Shown here: positions 1-6,380 of the stretch, one piece after another
Numbering within the stretch: the first letter of the stretch is position 1
Layout: each line of letters opens with the position of its first letter
DNA from: Vulcanimicrobiota bacterium
GTDB lineage: Bacteria; Vulcanimicrobiota; Vulcanimicrobiia; Vulcanimicrobiales; Vulcanimicrobiaceae
Reading direction: 5' to 3'
NCBI GenBank assembly: GCA_003133185.1
Contig: PKWF01000085.1
Span: 724-7,103 of the forward strand
Length of the DNA: 6,380 nt
Program-made: the position numbers and the translations under genes
Notes under the pieces: model-generated
Told to the model about the DNA's origin: nothing
Databases searched by the model: none
The model's input: only the letters and a program-made list of their open reading frames with translations

Positions 1-1728
1 GACTCTCAAACCGGCGCCCTGACGCTCACGATCCAGGAAGGCTTGATCGTAAAGGCGATCGAGCTCGGCGGCGATCCGCTGCTCCCGCCGCCGCTGATCC
101 TTCCGTCGCTCACCCTGAAGGTCGGCAGCGTCTATTCCGACGCCGTGCGCGATGCCGATTATAAGGCGCTCCAAAAGTTGTACGAAGACAAGTTCCACCT
201 CGAGCTCGGTAACTTTGAGGGTGGCATCGTCCCTTCGTCGATCAATCTTACGGCCGGAACGGCCGACGTAAAATACAATATCTACGTCGCGCGGATCGCC
301 GTCGTCGAAGTCACCGGCAACACCCGCACCAAAGACCAAGTGATCCGCAGGGAGCTGCGCGAGCGCGTCGGCATGGTGCTCAACACCGACGCAATCAAAC
401 GCGATTACCAGCGTCTCAACGCGCTCAACTTCTTTTCTAAGGTCGAGCCCGACGTCAGGCCGGGCCCCGATCCGAAGAAACCGCAAGACGTCACGCTCGT
501 TTGGCACGTTACCGAACAGCGTACGGCGTCGGCTTCGGTCGGGTTCGGGTATTCGGGCGGCATAACGGGCCTCGGCCTCTACGCGACGCTCGGTCTTACC
601 GATAATAATTTACAGGGTACAGGTGACTCGGCCGGTATTCAGTTCGAGGAAGGCGCGCGAACGGGCGTCGCACAGATTACTGGATCGATTCCGTATCTCG
701 GCGATACGCCACAGGCGGAGAAATACACGGCCGGCGGCTCGATCTTTTCGAACCATTCGACGTATTACTACCCGGTGTACAGCATCATCGGCAGTGGAAG
801 CTCGGTCGCAAGCAACTCTGCGATACCGATTCCCGTCACCCTCTACCCGAGCTCGACGTCGCAGCAGCTCTCGAACATCTACGCGACCAGCACGTCGAGC
901 TCGGATGGAATCACGGGGAACGTCGGGCGCCGCCTGAGCGATTATACGATCTTGTCGCTGTCGATGACCGCCGAGAAAATCAAATACGACACGACCGTGC
1001 CGTCGCCGTACTATTTCCAAGGCAATCAACCCAACATCTTCATCGGACCGACGCCGAGCCCGATCAACTCGCAGCAAAACTACGGCGGGTCCTTCGGCAT
1101 CGCAGCTTCGTCGATCGCCAACGTCAACACCGGCGCTCCCTATAACTTGGTAACGAGCGGCCTGAGCCTGCAGTCGATTACGCTCGACGACCCGTTCAAT
1201 CCGCGCGAGGGGCTCAAGGCGGTGCTCAGCACGACGTTTTCGGACCCGACGCTGGGCTCGAACTTCTCGTTCACGCAGAGCACGGTGGATCTGGCGAGGT
1301 TTTTCCCGGTGCTCAAAGACGCCACGATCGGCTTTCACGGCGTCGGCTACTTCTCGACGGGAGTGATTCCGCCCAGTTCGCTCTTCACGTTCTCCGATCA
1401 ACAGATGCGCGGGTATAACCAGGTCTTCTACGCGACCAATGCGTACCTAGGGCAGATCGAACTCCGCCAGCCGGTGGCCCTTGACCGCCGGATAACGCTG
1501 GCCGTGTTCGTCGACGAGCTCGATTATCGAATTCGAGGAGCGTACCCGCTGCTCGATCCGTATACCAACCGGATAACGGGATATCCATCCGATTGGGCGC
1601 TGTACGGCGATGCCGGCTTCGGAATACGATTTGACGTACCGCAGCTCGGGCTGCGGACCGTCCGCATCGATTTTGCCAAGGGAGTTAATGGTACGCACAC
1701 GAGCTTTGGGATCGGTCAAAGCTTCTAA
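1..1728 (+). CDS. bamA: BamA, outer-membrane protein assembly factor (5' end outside window)
   Basis: This is the C-terminal 575 codons of BamA, the Omp85-family barrel that inserts and folds outer-membrane proteins. The frame is open to base 1, so the TTG at 43 is not a real start and the N-terminal POTRA domains lie upstream. Bases 1-42 encode the last strand of one POTRA. A full POTRA follows at about codons 15-96, then the barrel-proximal one at about codons 97-173, with VEVTGNTRT at its start and ALNFFSKVEPDV further in. The barrel runs from about codon 176 to the end. It carries the loop-6 signature MRGYNQ (RGY at codons 470-472) and ends in phenylalanine (FGIGQSF), the usual C-terminal signal of barrel proteins. 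A long Ser/Thr/Tyr-rich stretch at about codons 248-304 is probably an extracellular loop. TamA or another Omp85 member is the alternative, but the adjacent ompH and lpxD genes favour BamA. Confidence 0.93.
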   Translation, partial: DSQTGALTLTIQEGLIVKAIELGGDPLLPPPLILPSLTLKVGSVYSDAVRDADYKALQKLYEDKFHLELGNFEGGIVPSSINLTAGTADVKYNIYVARIAVVEVTGNTRTKDQVIRRELRERVGMVLNTDAIKRDYQRLNALNFFSKVEPDVRPGPDPKKPQDVTLVWHVTEQRTASASVGFGYSGGITGLGLYATLGLTDNNLQGTGDSAGIQFEEGARTGVAQITGSIPYLGDTPQAEKYTAGGSIFSNHSTYYYPVYSIIGSGSSVASNSAIPIPVTLYPSSTSQQLSNIYATSTSSSDGITGNVGRRLSDYTILSLSMTAEKIKYDTTVPSPYYFQGNQPNIFIGPTPSPINSQQNYGGSFGIAASSIANVNTGAPYNLVTSGLSLQSITLDDPFNPREGLKAVLSTTFSDPTLGSNFSFTQSTVDLARFFPVLKDATIGFHGVGYFSTGVIPPSSLFTFSDQQMRGYNQVFYATNAYLGQIELRQPVALDRRITLAVFVDELDYRIRGAYPLLDPYTNRITGYPSDWALYGDAGFGIRFDVPQLGLRTVRIDFAKGVNGTHTSFGIGQSF

Positions 1729-1731
1729 GGC

Positions 1732-1736
1732 GAAGG
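1732..1736 (+). promoter_or_regulatory. Shine-Dalgarno site of the tandem OmpH gene
   Basis: GAAGG lies six bases before the ATG at 1743, in the 14-base gap after the bamA stop. It supports that start and means the gene can be read from the bamA transcript. No promoter fits in the gap. Confidence 0.55.
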
Positions 1737-1742
1737 CTCGAG

Positions 1743-2555
1743 ATGATTAAAGTGAAGATTCGATCGACGATACTTTGTGCGACCGCTGCGCTACTGGCGA
1801 TGTCTCTGGCGCCCGGCGCCATCGCGGCCGACATCAGCGACGTCGGGTTTGTCGATCTGGCGGATATTGCCAATCTGCCGGTCTTCGTGAGCGTCAACCG
1901 GCAGCTCGCCGCCTATAAGTCGCAGCTCGACGCGCAGTACAACGCGCAGGTTAAGCGAGCTGGTAACGATGCGGATAAACAGCGAATTACGATGCAGTTT
2001 CAGACGCAGCTCAACGATAAGCAACGTGAGATCGCCGGACCGCTCTTTCAACGCGAGCAGCTCGCGATCGCGGCCGTCAGCGCCACTCGGGACCTTTCCG
2101 TCGTCGTGGATAAGCGGATTGTGATCTATGGCGGCCAGGATATCACCAAGGACGTCGAAGCGGTTTTCGCTGGGCCGCAGTCGATCGCGCCGCCGAGCGC
2201 CACGCCCCCTCCGTCCGAAATCGGGTTCGTCGACCAGAACGCGCTCGACGGGGTCCCAAAGGTACAGTCCGCCAACGCTGAGATGACCCAGTACCAAGCC
2301 ACGCAGCGACAGATCTATGCGGCGAGATTGGCGCAAGCGAAGAGCCCGACCGACAAACAACAAATTTTGGCAGAGTACAATAAGCTGATCTCCGACAAGC
2401 AGGACCAACTGCTCAAGCCGCTCGTGGATCAGACGAAGGCTGCAACGGCGGACGTCGCGGGCCGCAAGAATTTGATTTTGGTCGTCGATCGTGCAGACAT
2501 CGTTTACGGAGGCACGGACATCACTACAGATGTCCAGAACGAGCTCGCCAAATAG
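1743..2555 (+). CDS. ompH: Skp/OmpH-family periplasmic chaperone with two tandem modules
   Basis: Predicted periplasmic holdase for unfolded outer-membrane proteins, by family and by its place just after bamA. The 270-residue product begins with a signal peptide: basic MIKVKIR, a hydrophobic core, and a likely cut after AIA at residue 28. Two Skp-like modules follow, at about residues 34-142 and 160-270, joined by a Pro-rich linker (about 143-158). Each opens with GFVD and has a long Gln/Lys/Arg-rich helical hairpin with a similar centre (DADKQRI; PTDKQQI). Each closes with a strand and the motif VVD(K/R)..IVYGG.DIT.DV (YGG at 129-131 and 255-257). As recalled, E. coli Skp ends with the same VVD...DIT.DV pattern, which is the main support for the family call. 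Ordinary Skp has one module of about 140 mature residues and works as a trimer, so the duplication is the odd feature. Chaperone activity is inferred. Confidence 0.85.
   Translation: MIKVKIRSTILCATAALLAMSLAPGAIAADISDVGFVDLADIANLPVFVSVNRQLAAYKSQLDAQYNAQVKRAGNDADKQRITMQFQTQLNDKQREIAGPLFQREQLAIAAVSATRDLSVVVDKRIVIYGGQDITKDVEAVFAGPQSIAPPSATPPPSEIGFVDQNALDGVPKVQSANAEMTQYQATQRQIYAARLAQAKSPTDKQQILAEYNKLISDKQDQLLKPLVDQTKAATADVAGRKNLILVVDRADIVYGGTDITTDVQNELAK
1842..2168 (+). repeat. OmpH module 1 of the tandem protein (protein-level repeat)
   Basis: First of two homologous coding units, residues 34-142. It shares the GFVD start, the DKQ hairpin centre and the YGGxDIT end with module 2. The similarity is clear in the protein but not as an obvious DNA repeat, so the duplication is old. 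Confidence 0.75.
2220..2552 (+). repeat. OmpH module 2 of the tandem protein (protein-level repeat)
   Basis: Second homologous unit, residues 160-270, starting IGFVDQNAL and ending DITTDVQNELAK. It is a complete module rather than a fragment, since it keeps the opening strand, the helical hairpin and the closing strand. Confidence 0.75.
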
Positions 2556-3840
2556 TGCCGGAACTCTTCTAGGGATGGCAATCGGGCTGTGTGCGGCCGC
2601 CGGTTCGCTTTCGGCATGTGGCGTCAACGTGCATTCGGCCGCCGTCCGCGGAGTCGGTTACGTTCGGATCGACGAAGCGGTTAAGCGGGATCCGCTCTAT
2701 TCGCAGCTCTCGCAGCTCGACGACGCCATGGCCGCCATAACGCTCAAATCGTCGGCTCCCGCGGTCCCGCTTGGAGCGCGACAGATCGCGGCGCAGACTG
2801 CGGAGCTCAATCGCGAGCTGCGCGCCGCGCAAGATCGTGCGAACAAGATCTTGGCCGAAAAGCAACGTACCTACACGTCGCGCGAACAGCAGGCGGTCGC
2901 CGCCGCGCTGAAGGCAGCCGGCATCCCGGGGGCCGGCGCGCTTGCGGCTGCGCAGATGAGCGGCGCATCCGCCGCGCAGGAGCAGCAGGCCGCCAGCGCC
3001 GCCAACGCCGATTTACAGGCTTATCAGCAAAGCGTCGTCACCCAGGACAATGCGGCGACCAACGCGATCGCCAATCAGCTGCAGAGACAGGCGGCGCAAA
3101 AATTTCGAGCCAAGGCCGAGCAGTTGCAGCAGAATGAAACCGACTTGACGCTGCGGTTAACGCAGCAAGATGCGGCGGCCCGTTTATCGATCAAGATGCG
3201 CCTCTCGAATCTCGCCTTGGACCCGGCCGCCCGCCAGAAGGCCGAATCCGACATCGCGAGCATTAACGCCAAGGAAAGCGCGCAGATCGGCGCCCTGCGC
3301 AGCGCCGATAACGCGACGTTAAAGGCGTACCGGGCGCAGCTGGATCGCGAGACGGGCGATGCGATACGATCGCAAGTGGGCGCGATTTCGGCGCAGACGA
3401 GGTCGAAGCTTGCGGAACGACGCGACGAAGTTGGCACGCAGCTGCGCAGCCTCGCGCCGGTGGCGCCGGCAGCGCACCTCTCGCCGAAGGTTCAGGCGCA
3501 GATCGCTCAAATTCAGCGGCAGTATGCCGGCGCGTTTGCGGCCGACACCGGCAAGACGATTGCCGATTACAATGCGACCAAGAACGATCTGGACCGGCAA
3601 TTCGCCGCGTTGCATGGAGCCGACGTGGGCGCTACCGGCGCAGCAGCCAAAGAGCTCGACTCGCTGCAGAAGCGGCGCGACGATCTCTACCAACAGATCG
3701 TCGCGCAGATTGAGCGCGACGCCACGCGCATCGCGACGGACCGCGGCTTGAGTATCGTTTTCGTCAACATTTGGGCCGCCGCCGGCGGTTACGACATGAC
3801 CAACCAAGTCATCAGCGACATTGAAAGTCAACACGAGTGA
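2530..3840 (+). CDS. Large Skp/OmpH-like helical lipoprotein
   Basis: Predicted 436-residue lipoprotein of the OmpH group, of unproven function. I chose the ATG at 2530. It gives an N-terminus with an Arg, a hydrophobic stretch and a clean lipobox LSAC (Cys30), and it overlaps the upstream gene by 26 bases. A GTG at 2491 in the same frame would add 13 residues; an ATG at 2575 would remove the basic part of the signal. After the Cys comes an OmpH-like opening strand (VGYVRIDEAV, about 42-51). A very long Ala/Gln/Lys/Arg-rich helical body follows, with probable breaks at GIPGAGAL (131-138) and LAPVAPAAHLSP (308-319). The C-terminal strand (LSIVFVNIWAA, then GGYDMTNQVI, to about 428) is a drifted form of the VVD...YGG.DIT.DV ending of its neighbours. 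Helical length is about three times that of normal Skp. It may shield barrel clients or span part of the periplasm. A generic coiled-coil protein is the alternative, but both ends and the context support OmpH relationship. Confidence 0.75.
   Translation: MSRTSSPNSAGTLLGMAIGLCAAAGSLSACGVNVHSAAVRGVGYVRIDEAVKRDPLYSQLSQLDDAMAAITLKSSAPAVPLGARQIAAQTAELNRELRAAQDRANKILAEKQRTYTSREQQAVAAALKAAGIPGAGALAAAQMSGASAAQEQQAASAANADLQAYQQSVVTQDNAATNAIANQLQRQAAQKFRAKAEQLQQNETDLTLRLTQQDAAARLSIKMRLSNLALDPAARQKAESDIASINAKESAQIGALRSADNATLKAYRAQLDRETGDAIRSQVGAISAQTRSKLAERRDEVGTQLRSLAPVAPAAHLSPKVQAQIAQIQRQYAGAFAADTGKTIADYNATKNDLDRQFAALHGADVGATGAAAKELDSLQKRRDDLYQQIVAQIERDATRIATDRGLSIVFVNIWAAAGGYDMTNQVISDIESQHE
3837..3840 (+). 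other. GTGA stop/start overlap between the two lipoprotein genes
   Basis: The TGA stop of the large lipoprotein gene (3838-3840) overlaps the GTG start of the next gene (3837-3839). Only a weak GAAAG lies upstream (3823-3827), so the second gene is probably translated by coupling to the first. Confidence 0.7.
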
Positions 3841-4244
3841 GAAACCACAAGCATGCCATTCTGCTTTGCGCGGCTGCGATGCTCGCAGCCTGCGCGAGGC
3901 ACAGCTCGATCGGGCTCGTCGACGTGCAGCGGATCGTCAGCAACTGGCCGGAGTACCAAGGCTATCAAACCCAGCTTCTTAACGAAGAACGCTCGATCTC
4001 GTCGCGGCGAGAGAGTGCGGCACGCAGGGTAAGCGACGCGGCGGGGCTGGAGCGCAAATACGCGAAGGTCACCGATCAGCTCTCAGCTCAGATTCGCGAC
4101 GCCGCCGGCAAGATCGCTTCGCAGAGCCAGTTGAAACTGGTGCTGACGCGGGAGGGCATCGGCTATGGAGGCGTGGACATTACCAGCGACGTGGAAAAGG
4201 CGCTCAACATCACGGAAAAGGCTACTCCGACGCCGGGCATCTAG
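3837..4244 (+). CDS. ompH: Small Skp/OmpH-like lipoprotein
   Basis: Predicted lipid-anchored single-module Skp-like protein of 135 residues. The N-terminus is a textbook lipoprotein signal: basic MRNHKH, a hydrophobic run, and the lipobox LAAC with Cys19 as the modified residue. The mature part opens with IGLVDVQRIV, matching the first strand of Skp. It continues with a short, charged helical hairpin (about residues 40-100) and closes with LVLTREGIGYGGVDITSDV (about 102-120), close to the endings of both modules in the gene at 1743. The tail is short and ends in TPTPGI. At about 116 mature residues it is smaller than E. coli Skp, so its helical arms should be shorter. Soluble Skp is not normally lipidated, so anchoring is the unusual feature. 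GTG is the only start that keeps the complete signal. Family call is firm; client-holding activity is inferred. Confidence 0.85.
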   Translation: MRNHKHAILLCAAAMLAACARHSSIGLVDVQRIVSNWPEYQGYQTQLLNEERSISSRRESAARRVSDAAGLERKYAKVTDQLSAQIRDAAGKIASQSQLKLVLTREGIGYGGVDITSDVEKALNITEKATPTPGI

Positions 4245-4247
4245 GGA
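4243..4247 (+). promoter_or_regulatory. Shine-Dalgarno site of lpxD
   Basis: AGGGA overlaps the TAG stop of the preceding gene and lies nine bases before the GTG at 4257. It supports GTG as the lpxD start. Confidence 0.6.
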
Positions 4248-4256
4248 CCCCGACGC

Positions 4257-5285
4257 GTGCTGGGGACGCTGAACGAGCTAGCCGATCGCGTGCGGGGACG
4301 CGTTGTCGGCGACGGCAGCGTTCCAATCGCTCGGATCGCGAGCGTGGAAGAGGCCGGCGAGGACGCCTTGACGTTTGCAACGAGTGAAGCCTATTTCGTC
4401 GCTGCGTGTTCGAGCAACGCCGCGGCCGTGCTGATCGATGAGTCGCTCGTCAATCGACCTGCGCCCAAGCCGCTGTTAGTCGTCGATAACGCGCGGAGTG
4501 CTCTCGCGGAGCTGCTGGAAGCGTTCCGTCCACCAATGCCACGCGGGCCCTTTCGTCACCCGAGCGCGGTGATCGCGTCGGATGCGCGCCTTGCCGATGA
4601 CGTATACGTTGAGGCGCACGCCTACATCGGCAGCCTCGCGTCGATCGGATGCGGCACGGTGGTCGGCGCCGGCGCATACATTGCCGAAAACGTCTCTCTC
4701 GGCCGGTTGGTCTGGGTTAAGGCGAACGCGAGCCTTATGTCCGGCTGCGTTGTCGGCGACCGCGTCGTCTTGCATCCGGGCTGCGTGATCGGCAGCGACG
4801 GGTTTGGTTGGGCCTTTGTGGACGGACGGGCGCAACGGATTCCGCAGGTTGGAAATGTGGTACTCGAAGACGACGTCGAAATCGGTGCGAACACGTGCAT
4901 CGACCGCGCCCAGACGGGGAGCACCATCGTCGGCGCCGGCACAAAGATCGACAATCTGGTCCAGATCGGACACAACTGCCGCATCGGAAAGCATTGCGTG
5001 ATCGCCTCCCTGACGGGATTGGCCGGCTCGACCGTCATCGGCGATTACGTACGCGTTGCGGGCCAGGTCGGCTTCAAAGGACACGTAACGGTGGGCTCCG
5101 GCGTGACGATTGCCGGCCAATCCGGTGTGTGGGGTAACGTCGAAGACGGCGCGACGATTTCGGGCAATCCGGCACAGGCGCACCGTGACGAGCTTCGCCG
5201 AGAGGTCATGATTCGTAAGCTGCCAAAGTTGTTCGATCGTGTCGAGGCTTTGGAGCGCTCGTCTTCGCGTCCGACAGGCTCCTAA
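4257..5285 (+). CDS. lpxD: LpxD, UDP-3-O-acylglucosamine N-acyltransferase
   Basis: Cytoplasmic enzyme of the third lipid A step: it moves a 3-hydroxyacyl chain from acyl carrier protein to the 2-amino group of UDP-3-O-acylglucosamine. The 342-residue product has normal family length. Residues 1-100 form the uridine-binding N-terminal domain (LTFATSEAYF, AAAVLID). About 101-305 form a left-handed beta-helix of hexapeptide repeats such as VGAGAYI, VVGDRV and VGAGTKI. GSDGFGWAF (179-187) is the conserved LpxD segment. The catalytic histidine is His239 in VQIGHN, and a second conserved histidine, His276, lies in FKGHVTVG; both match the E. coli numbering I recall. The C-terminal helix (about 307-334) is the usual trimer and ACP-binding extension. 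The GTG start 12 bases after the previous stop has a good ribosome site. No key residue is missing. Confidence 0.97.
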   Translation: MLGTLNELADRVRGRVVGDGSVPIARIASVEEAGEDALTFATSEAYFVAACSSNAAAVLIDESLVNRPAPKPLLVVDNARSALAELLEAFRPPMPRGPFRHPSAVIASDARLADDVYVEAHAYIGSLASIGCGTVVGAGAYIAENVSLGRLVWVKANASLMSGCVVGDRVVLHPGCVIGSDGFGWAFVDGRAQRIPQVGNVVLEDDVEIGANTCIDRAQTGSTIVGAGTKIDNLVQIGHNCRIGKHCVIASLTGLAGSTVIGDYVRVAGQVGFKGHVTVGSGVTIAGQSGVWGNVEDGATISGNPAQAHRDELRREVMIRKLPKLFDRVEALERSSSRPTGS

Positions 5286-5291
5286 CGCCCG

Positions 5292-6113
5292 ATGATACAA
5301 ACGACGTTGCGCGAGAGCCTTCGTTTTGAAGGCGTCGGGCTCCATACCGGAGCGCTTTGTCGGGTCGAGGTACGCCCTGCGCCGGCCGACGCCGGCCTCA
5401 CGTTTCTGCTCGGAAGCATCCGCGTTCCGGCGACCGCCGAATACGTCGTCGACACGTCGCGTGCGACGGTACTCGGTAGCGACGGCGTCACCGTATCCAC
5501 GACGGAACACTTGCTTTCGGCGCTCTTCGCGATGGGCGTTGCGAATGCCGATATCGTAGTCGACGGCCCCGAGATACCGGTGCGGGACGGAAGTGCGGCC
5601 GAGTTTGCTTCGGCGATCGCCCGATGCGGGTTGCGGGAGCAGTCCGCGGAACGGAGGACCCTAGAGCTCGAGGAGCCGCTGGTCGTCCGGGACGGCGACA
5701 AGCTCGTGGCGGCCTTTCCCGCGCCGAGCCTGTGCGTGCGCTTCGTAGCGGATTTTCCGCAGCCGATCGGAACGCAGTACTTTTACAGCGAAATCGATTC
5801 CGAACGGTACGTGGAGGAGATTGCCGGCGCGCGGACGTTCGGTTACTTGCATGAGGTGGAGGCGCTTCGCGCACGCGGCTTGGCTCAGGGCGCAAGCTTA
5901 GAGAACGCGCTGGTCTTTACCGCCGACGGCCCGTTGCAGTCCCTGCGCTGGCCCAACGAAGCCGTACGCCACAAGGTGCTCGATTTGATCGGCGATCTCG
6001 CATTACTCGGAGCGTGGCCGCGCTGTGAGCTGATCGCCATCAAGAGCGGGCACCAACTCCATTCCTCGTTAACGAGCGCCTTGCGTACGCGATTGCGCGT
6101 GCCTTCTGCATAG
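5292..6113 (+). CDS. lpxC: LpxC, UDP-3-O-acyl-N-acetylglucosamine deacetylase
   Basis: Zinc-dependent cytoplasmic deacetylase, the committed step of lipid A synthesis; its product is the substrate of LpxD, encoded just upstream. The 273-residue protein opens with [14 protein letters not shown], typical of the family. The first zinc/catalytic motif is TEHLLSAL (Glu72, His73), followed by [10 protein letters not shown] (94-102). The second domain carries [10 protein letters not shown] (180-189), then [10 protein letters not shown] with zinc ligands His227 and Asp231, and KSGHQLH with catalytic His254. These match E. coli Glu78, His79, His238, Asp242 and His265. It is shorter than E. coli LpxC (305) and ends soon after the last motif, close to the Aquifex length. 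Only six bases separate it from lpxD and no good Shine-Dalgarno is visible, so coupled translation is likely. The fused LpxC-FabZ form seen in Bacteroidetes is absent: a stop separates the two genes. Confidence 0.97.
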   Translation: MIQTTLRESLRFEGVGLHTGALCRVEVRPAPADAGLTFLLGSIRVPATAEYVVDTSRATVLGSDGVTVSTTEHLLSALFAMGVANADIVVDGPEIPVRDGSAAEFASAIARCGLREQSAERRTLELEEPLVVRDGDKLVAAFPAPSLCVRFVADFPQPIGTQYFYSEIDSERYVEEIAGARTFGYLHEVEALRARGLAQGASLENALVFTADGPLQSLRWPNEAVRHKVLDLIGDLALLGAWPRCELIAIKSGHQLHSSLTSALRTRLRVPSA

Positions 6114-6116
6114 GAG
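6112..6116 (+). promoter_or_regulatory. Shine-Dalgarno site of fabZ
   Basis: AGGAG overlaps the lpxC TAG stop and lies seven bases before the TTG at 6124. This is the strongest ribosome site in the window and fixes the TTG start. Confidence 0.7.
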
Positions 6117-6123
6117 AGCAGCC

Positions 6124-6380
6124 TTGGCCGAACTCGACATACGCCAGATTTTTGAGATATTGCCGCATCGGTATCCGATGCTGCTCGTCGACCGCATTCT
6201 CGAGTTCGAGCACATGGTGCGAGCGCGAGGCTATAAGAATATCACCTATAACGAGCAGATCTTCGCAGGGCATTTTCCCGGGAATCCCGTGCTCCCGGGA
6301 GTCTTCATGATCGAGGCGCTGGCTCAGTTGGGCGGCGCGATGATTCTGGAGCCCGGCGAGTTTTCGCGTAAGACTCCCTA
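6124..6380 (+). CDS. fabZ: FabZ, 3-hydroxyacyl-ACP dehydratase (3' end outside window)
   Basis: The first 85 codons of FabZ, the hot-dog-fold enzyme that removes water from 3-hydroxyacyl-ACP to give trans-2-enoyl-ACP in fatty acid synthesis. It is expected in the cytoplasm as a dimer or hexamer. The start is TTG ([10 protein letters not shown]), ten bases after the lpxC stop and with a strong ribosome site. Family hallmarks are [14 protein letters not shown] (12-25), [22 protein letters not shown] (38-59) with catalytic His50, and IEALAQLGG (63-71) with catalytic Glu64. The frame stays open to the window end; a normal protein of about 140-150 residues needs roughly 60 more codons. Its position after lpxC suits balance between membrane phospholipid and lipid A, because both routes draw on 3-hydroxyacyl-ACP. 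lpxA would be the expected next gene. Confidence 0.96.
   Translation, partial: MAELDIRQIFEILPHRYPMLLVDRILEFEHMVRARGYKNITYNEQIFAGHFPGNPVLPGVFMIEALAQLGGAMILEPGEFSRKTP

Noticed and set aside
43..45. TTG at 43 as the start of the barrel protein
   Set aside because: The same frame is open to base 1 and encodes the final strand of a preceding POTRA domain, so the gene continues upstream of the window.
610..1401. 263-codon open frame on the minus strand opposite bamA
   Set aside because: The product is strongly Arg-rich and lies entirely within the BamA barrel; this is codon-bias shadowing.
1791..2627. 278-codon open frame on the minus strand opposite the tandem OmpH gene
   Set aside because: It is a complement of a well-supported gene with a signal peptide and repeated motifs. 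The antisense product has no signal, motif or ribosome site.
4660..4941. The 12-base sequence GTCGGCGCCGGC occurs twice in lpxD
   Set aside because: Both copies encode VGAG in hexapeptide repeats of the beta-helix, so protein structure explains them.
5283..5295. Possible lpxD-lpxC junction regulatory site
   Set aside because: The gap is only six bases, too short for a promoter or terminator, and no hairpin is evident.
4476..5510. 344-codon open frame on the minus strand across lpxD and lpxC
   Set aside because: It lies antisense to two certain genes, has Arg/Ala/Asp-rich composition typical of shadow frames in GC-rich DNA, and shows no domain I recognise.
6113..6126. Possible LpxC-FabZ fusion as in Bacteroidetes
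   Set aside because: A TAG stop ends lpxC and a strong ribosome site precedes a separate TTG start, so these are two proteins.

Overview
The window is a gene-dense, single-strand (+) stretch from a Gram-negative-type (diderm), lipid A-making bacterium. Base composition is GC-rich (about 60% by eye), GTG and TTG starts are used, and no gap between genes exceeds 14 bases. It reads as the middle of one operon for outer-membrane building. No promoter, terminator, RNA gene, mobile element or CRISPR array is visible, and both ends cut through genes.

Layout, left to right: the C-terminal 575 codons of bamA (two POTRA domains plus the whole beta-barrel); three consecutive Skp/OmpH-type periplasmic chaperone-like genes; lpxD; lpxC; and the first 85 codons of fabZ. 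The first OmpH gene (1743-2555) has a signal peptide and two complete Skp-like modules in tandem. The second (about 2530-3840) encodes a predicted lipoprotein with a very long Ala/Gln-rich helical body. The third (3837-4244) encodes a short predicted lipoprotein with one compact Skp-like module.

The genes form one working set. BamA folds beta-barrel proteins into the outer membrane. Skp-like proteins hold unfolded barrel proteins in the periplasm on the way to BamA. LpxC and LpxD carry out consecutive steps (deacetylation, then N-acylation) of lipid A synthesis. FabZ dehydrates 3-hydroxyacyl-ACP and so competes for the substrate LpxD uses.

The order bamA - ompH(s) - lpxD - lpxC - fabZ differs from E. 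coli, where lpxC lies elsewhere and lpxD is followed directly by fabZ. From memory it resembles the compact outer-membrane cluster of diderm Terrabacteria lineages such as Negativicutes, and the lpxC-fabZ-lpxA order of cyanobacteria. The high GC and the divergent OmpH set would fit an uncultured lineage such as Eremiobacterota (WPS-2), but this is a low-confidence guess made without any search. The core enzymes look orthodox and intact. The unusual part is the set of chaperone genes at 1743-4244: a tandem-module Skp, a giant lipid-anchored helical Skp-like protein, and a small lipid-anchored Skp-like protein.
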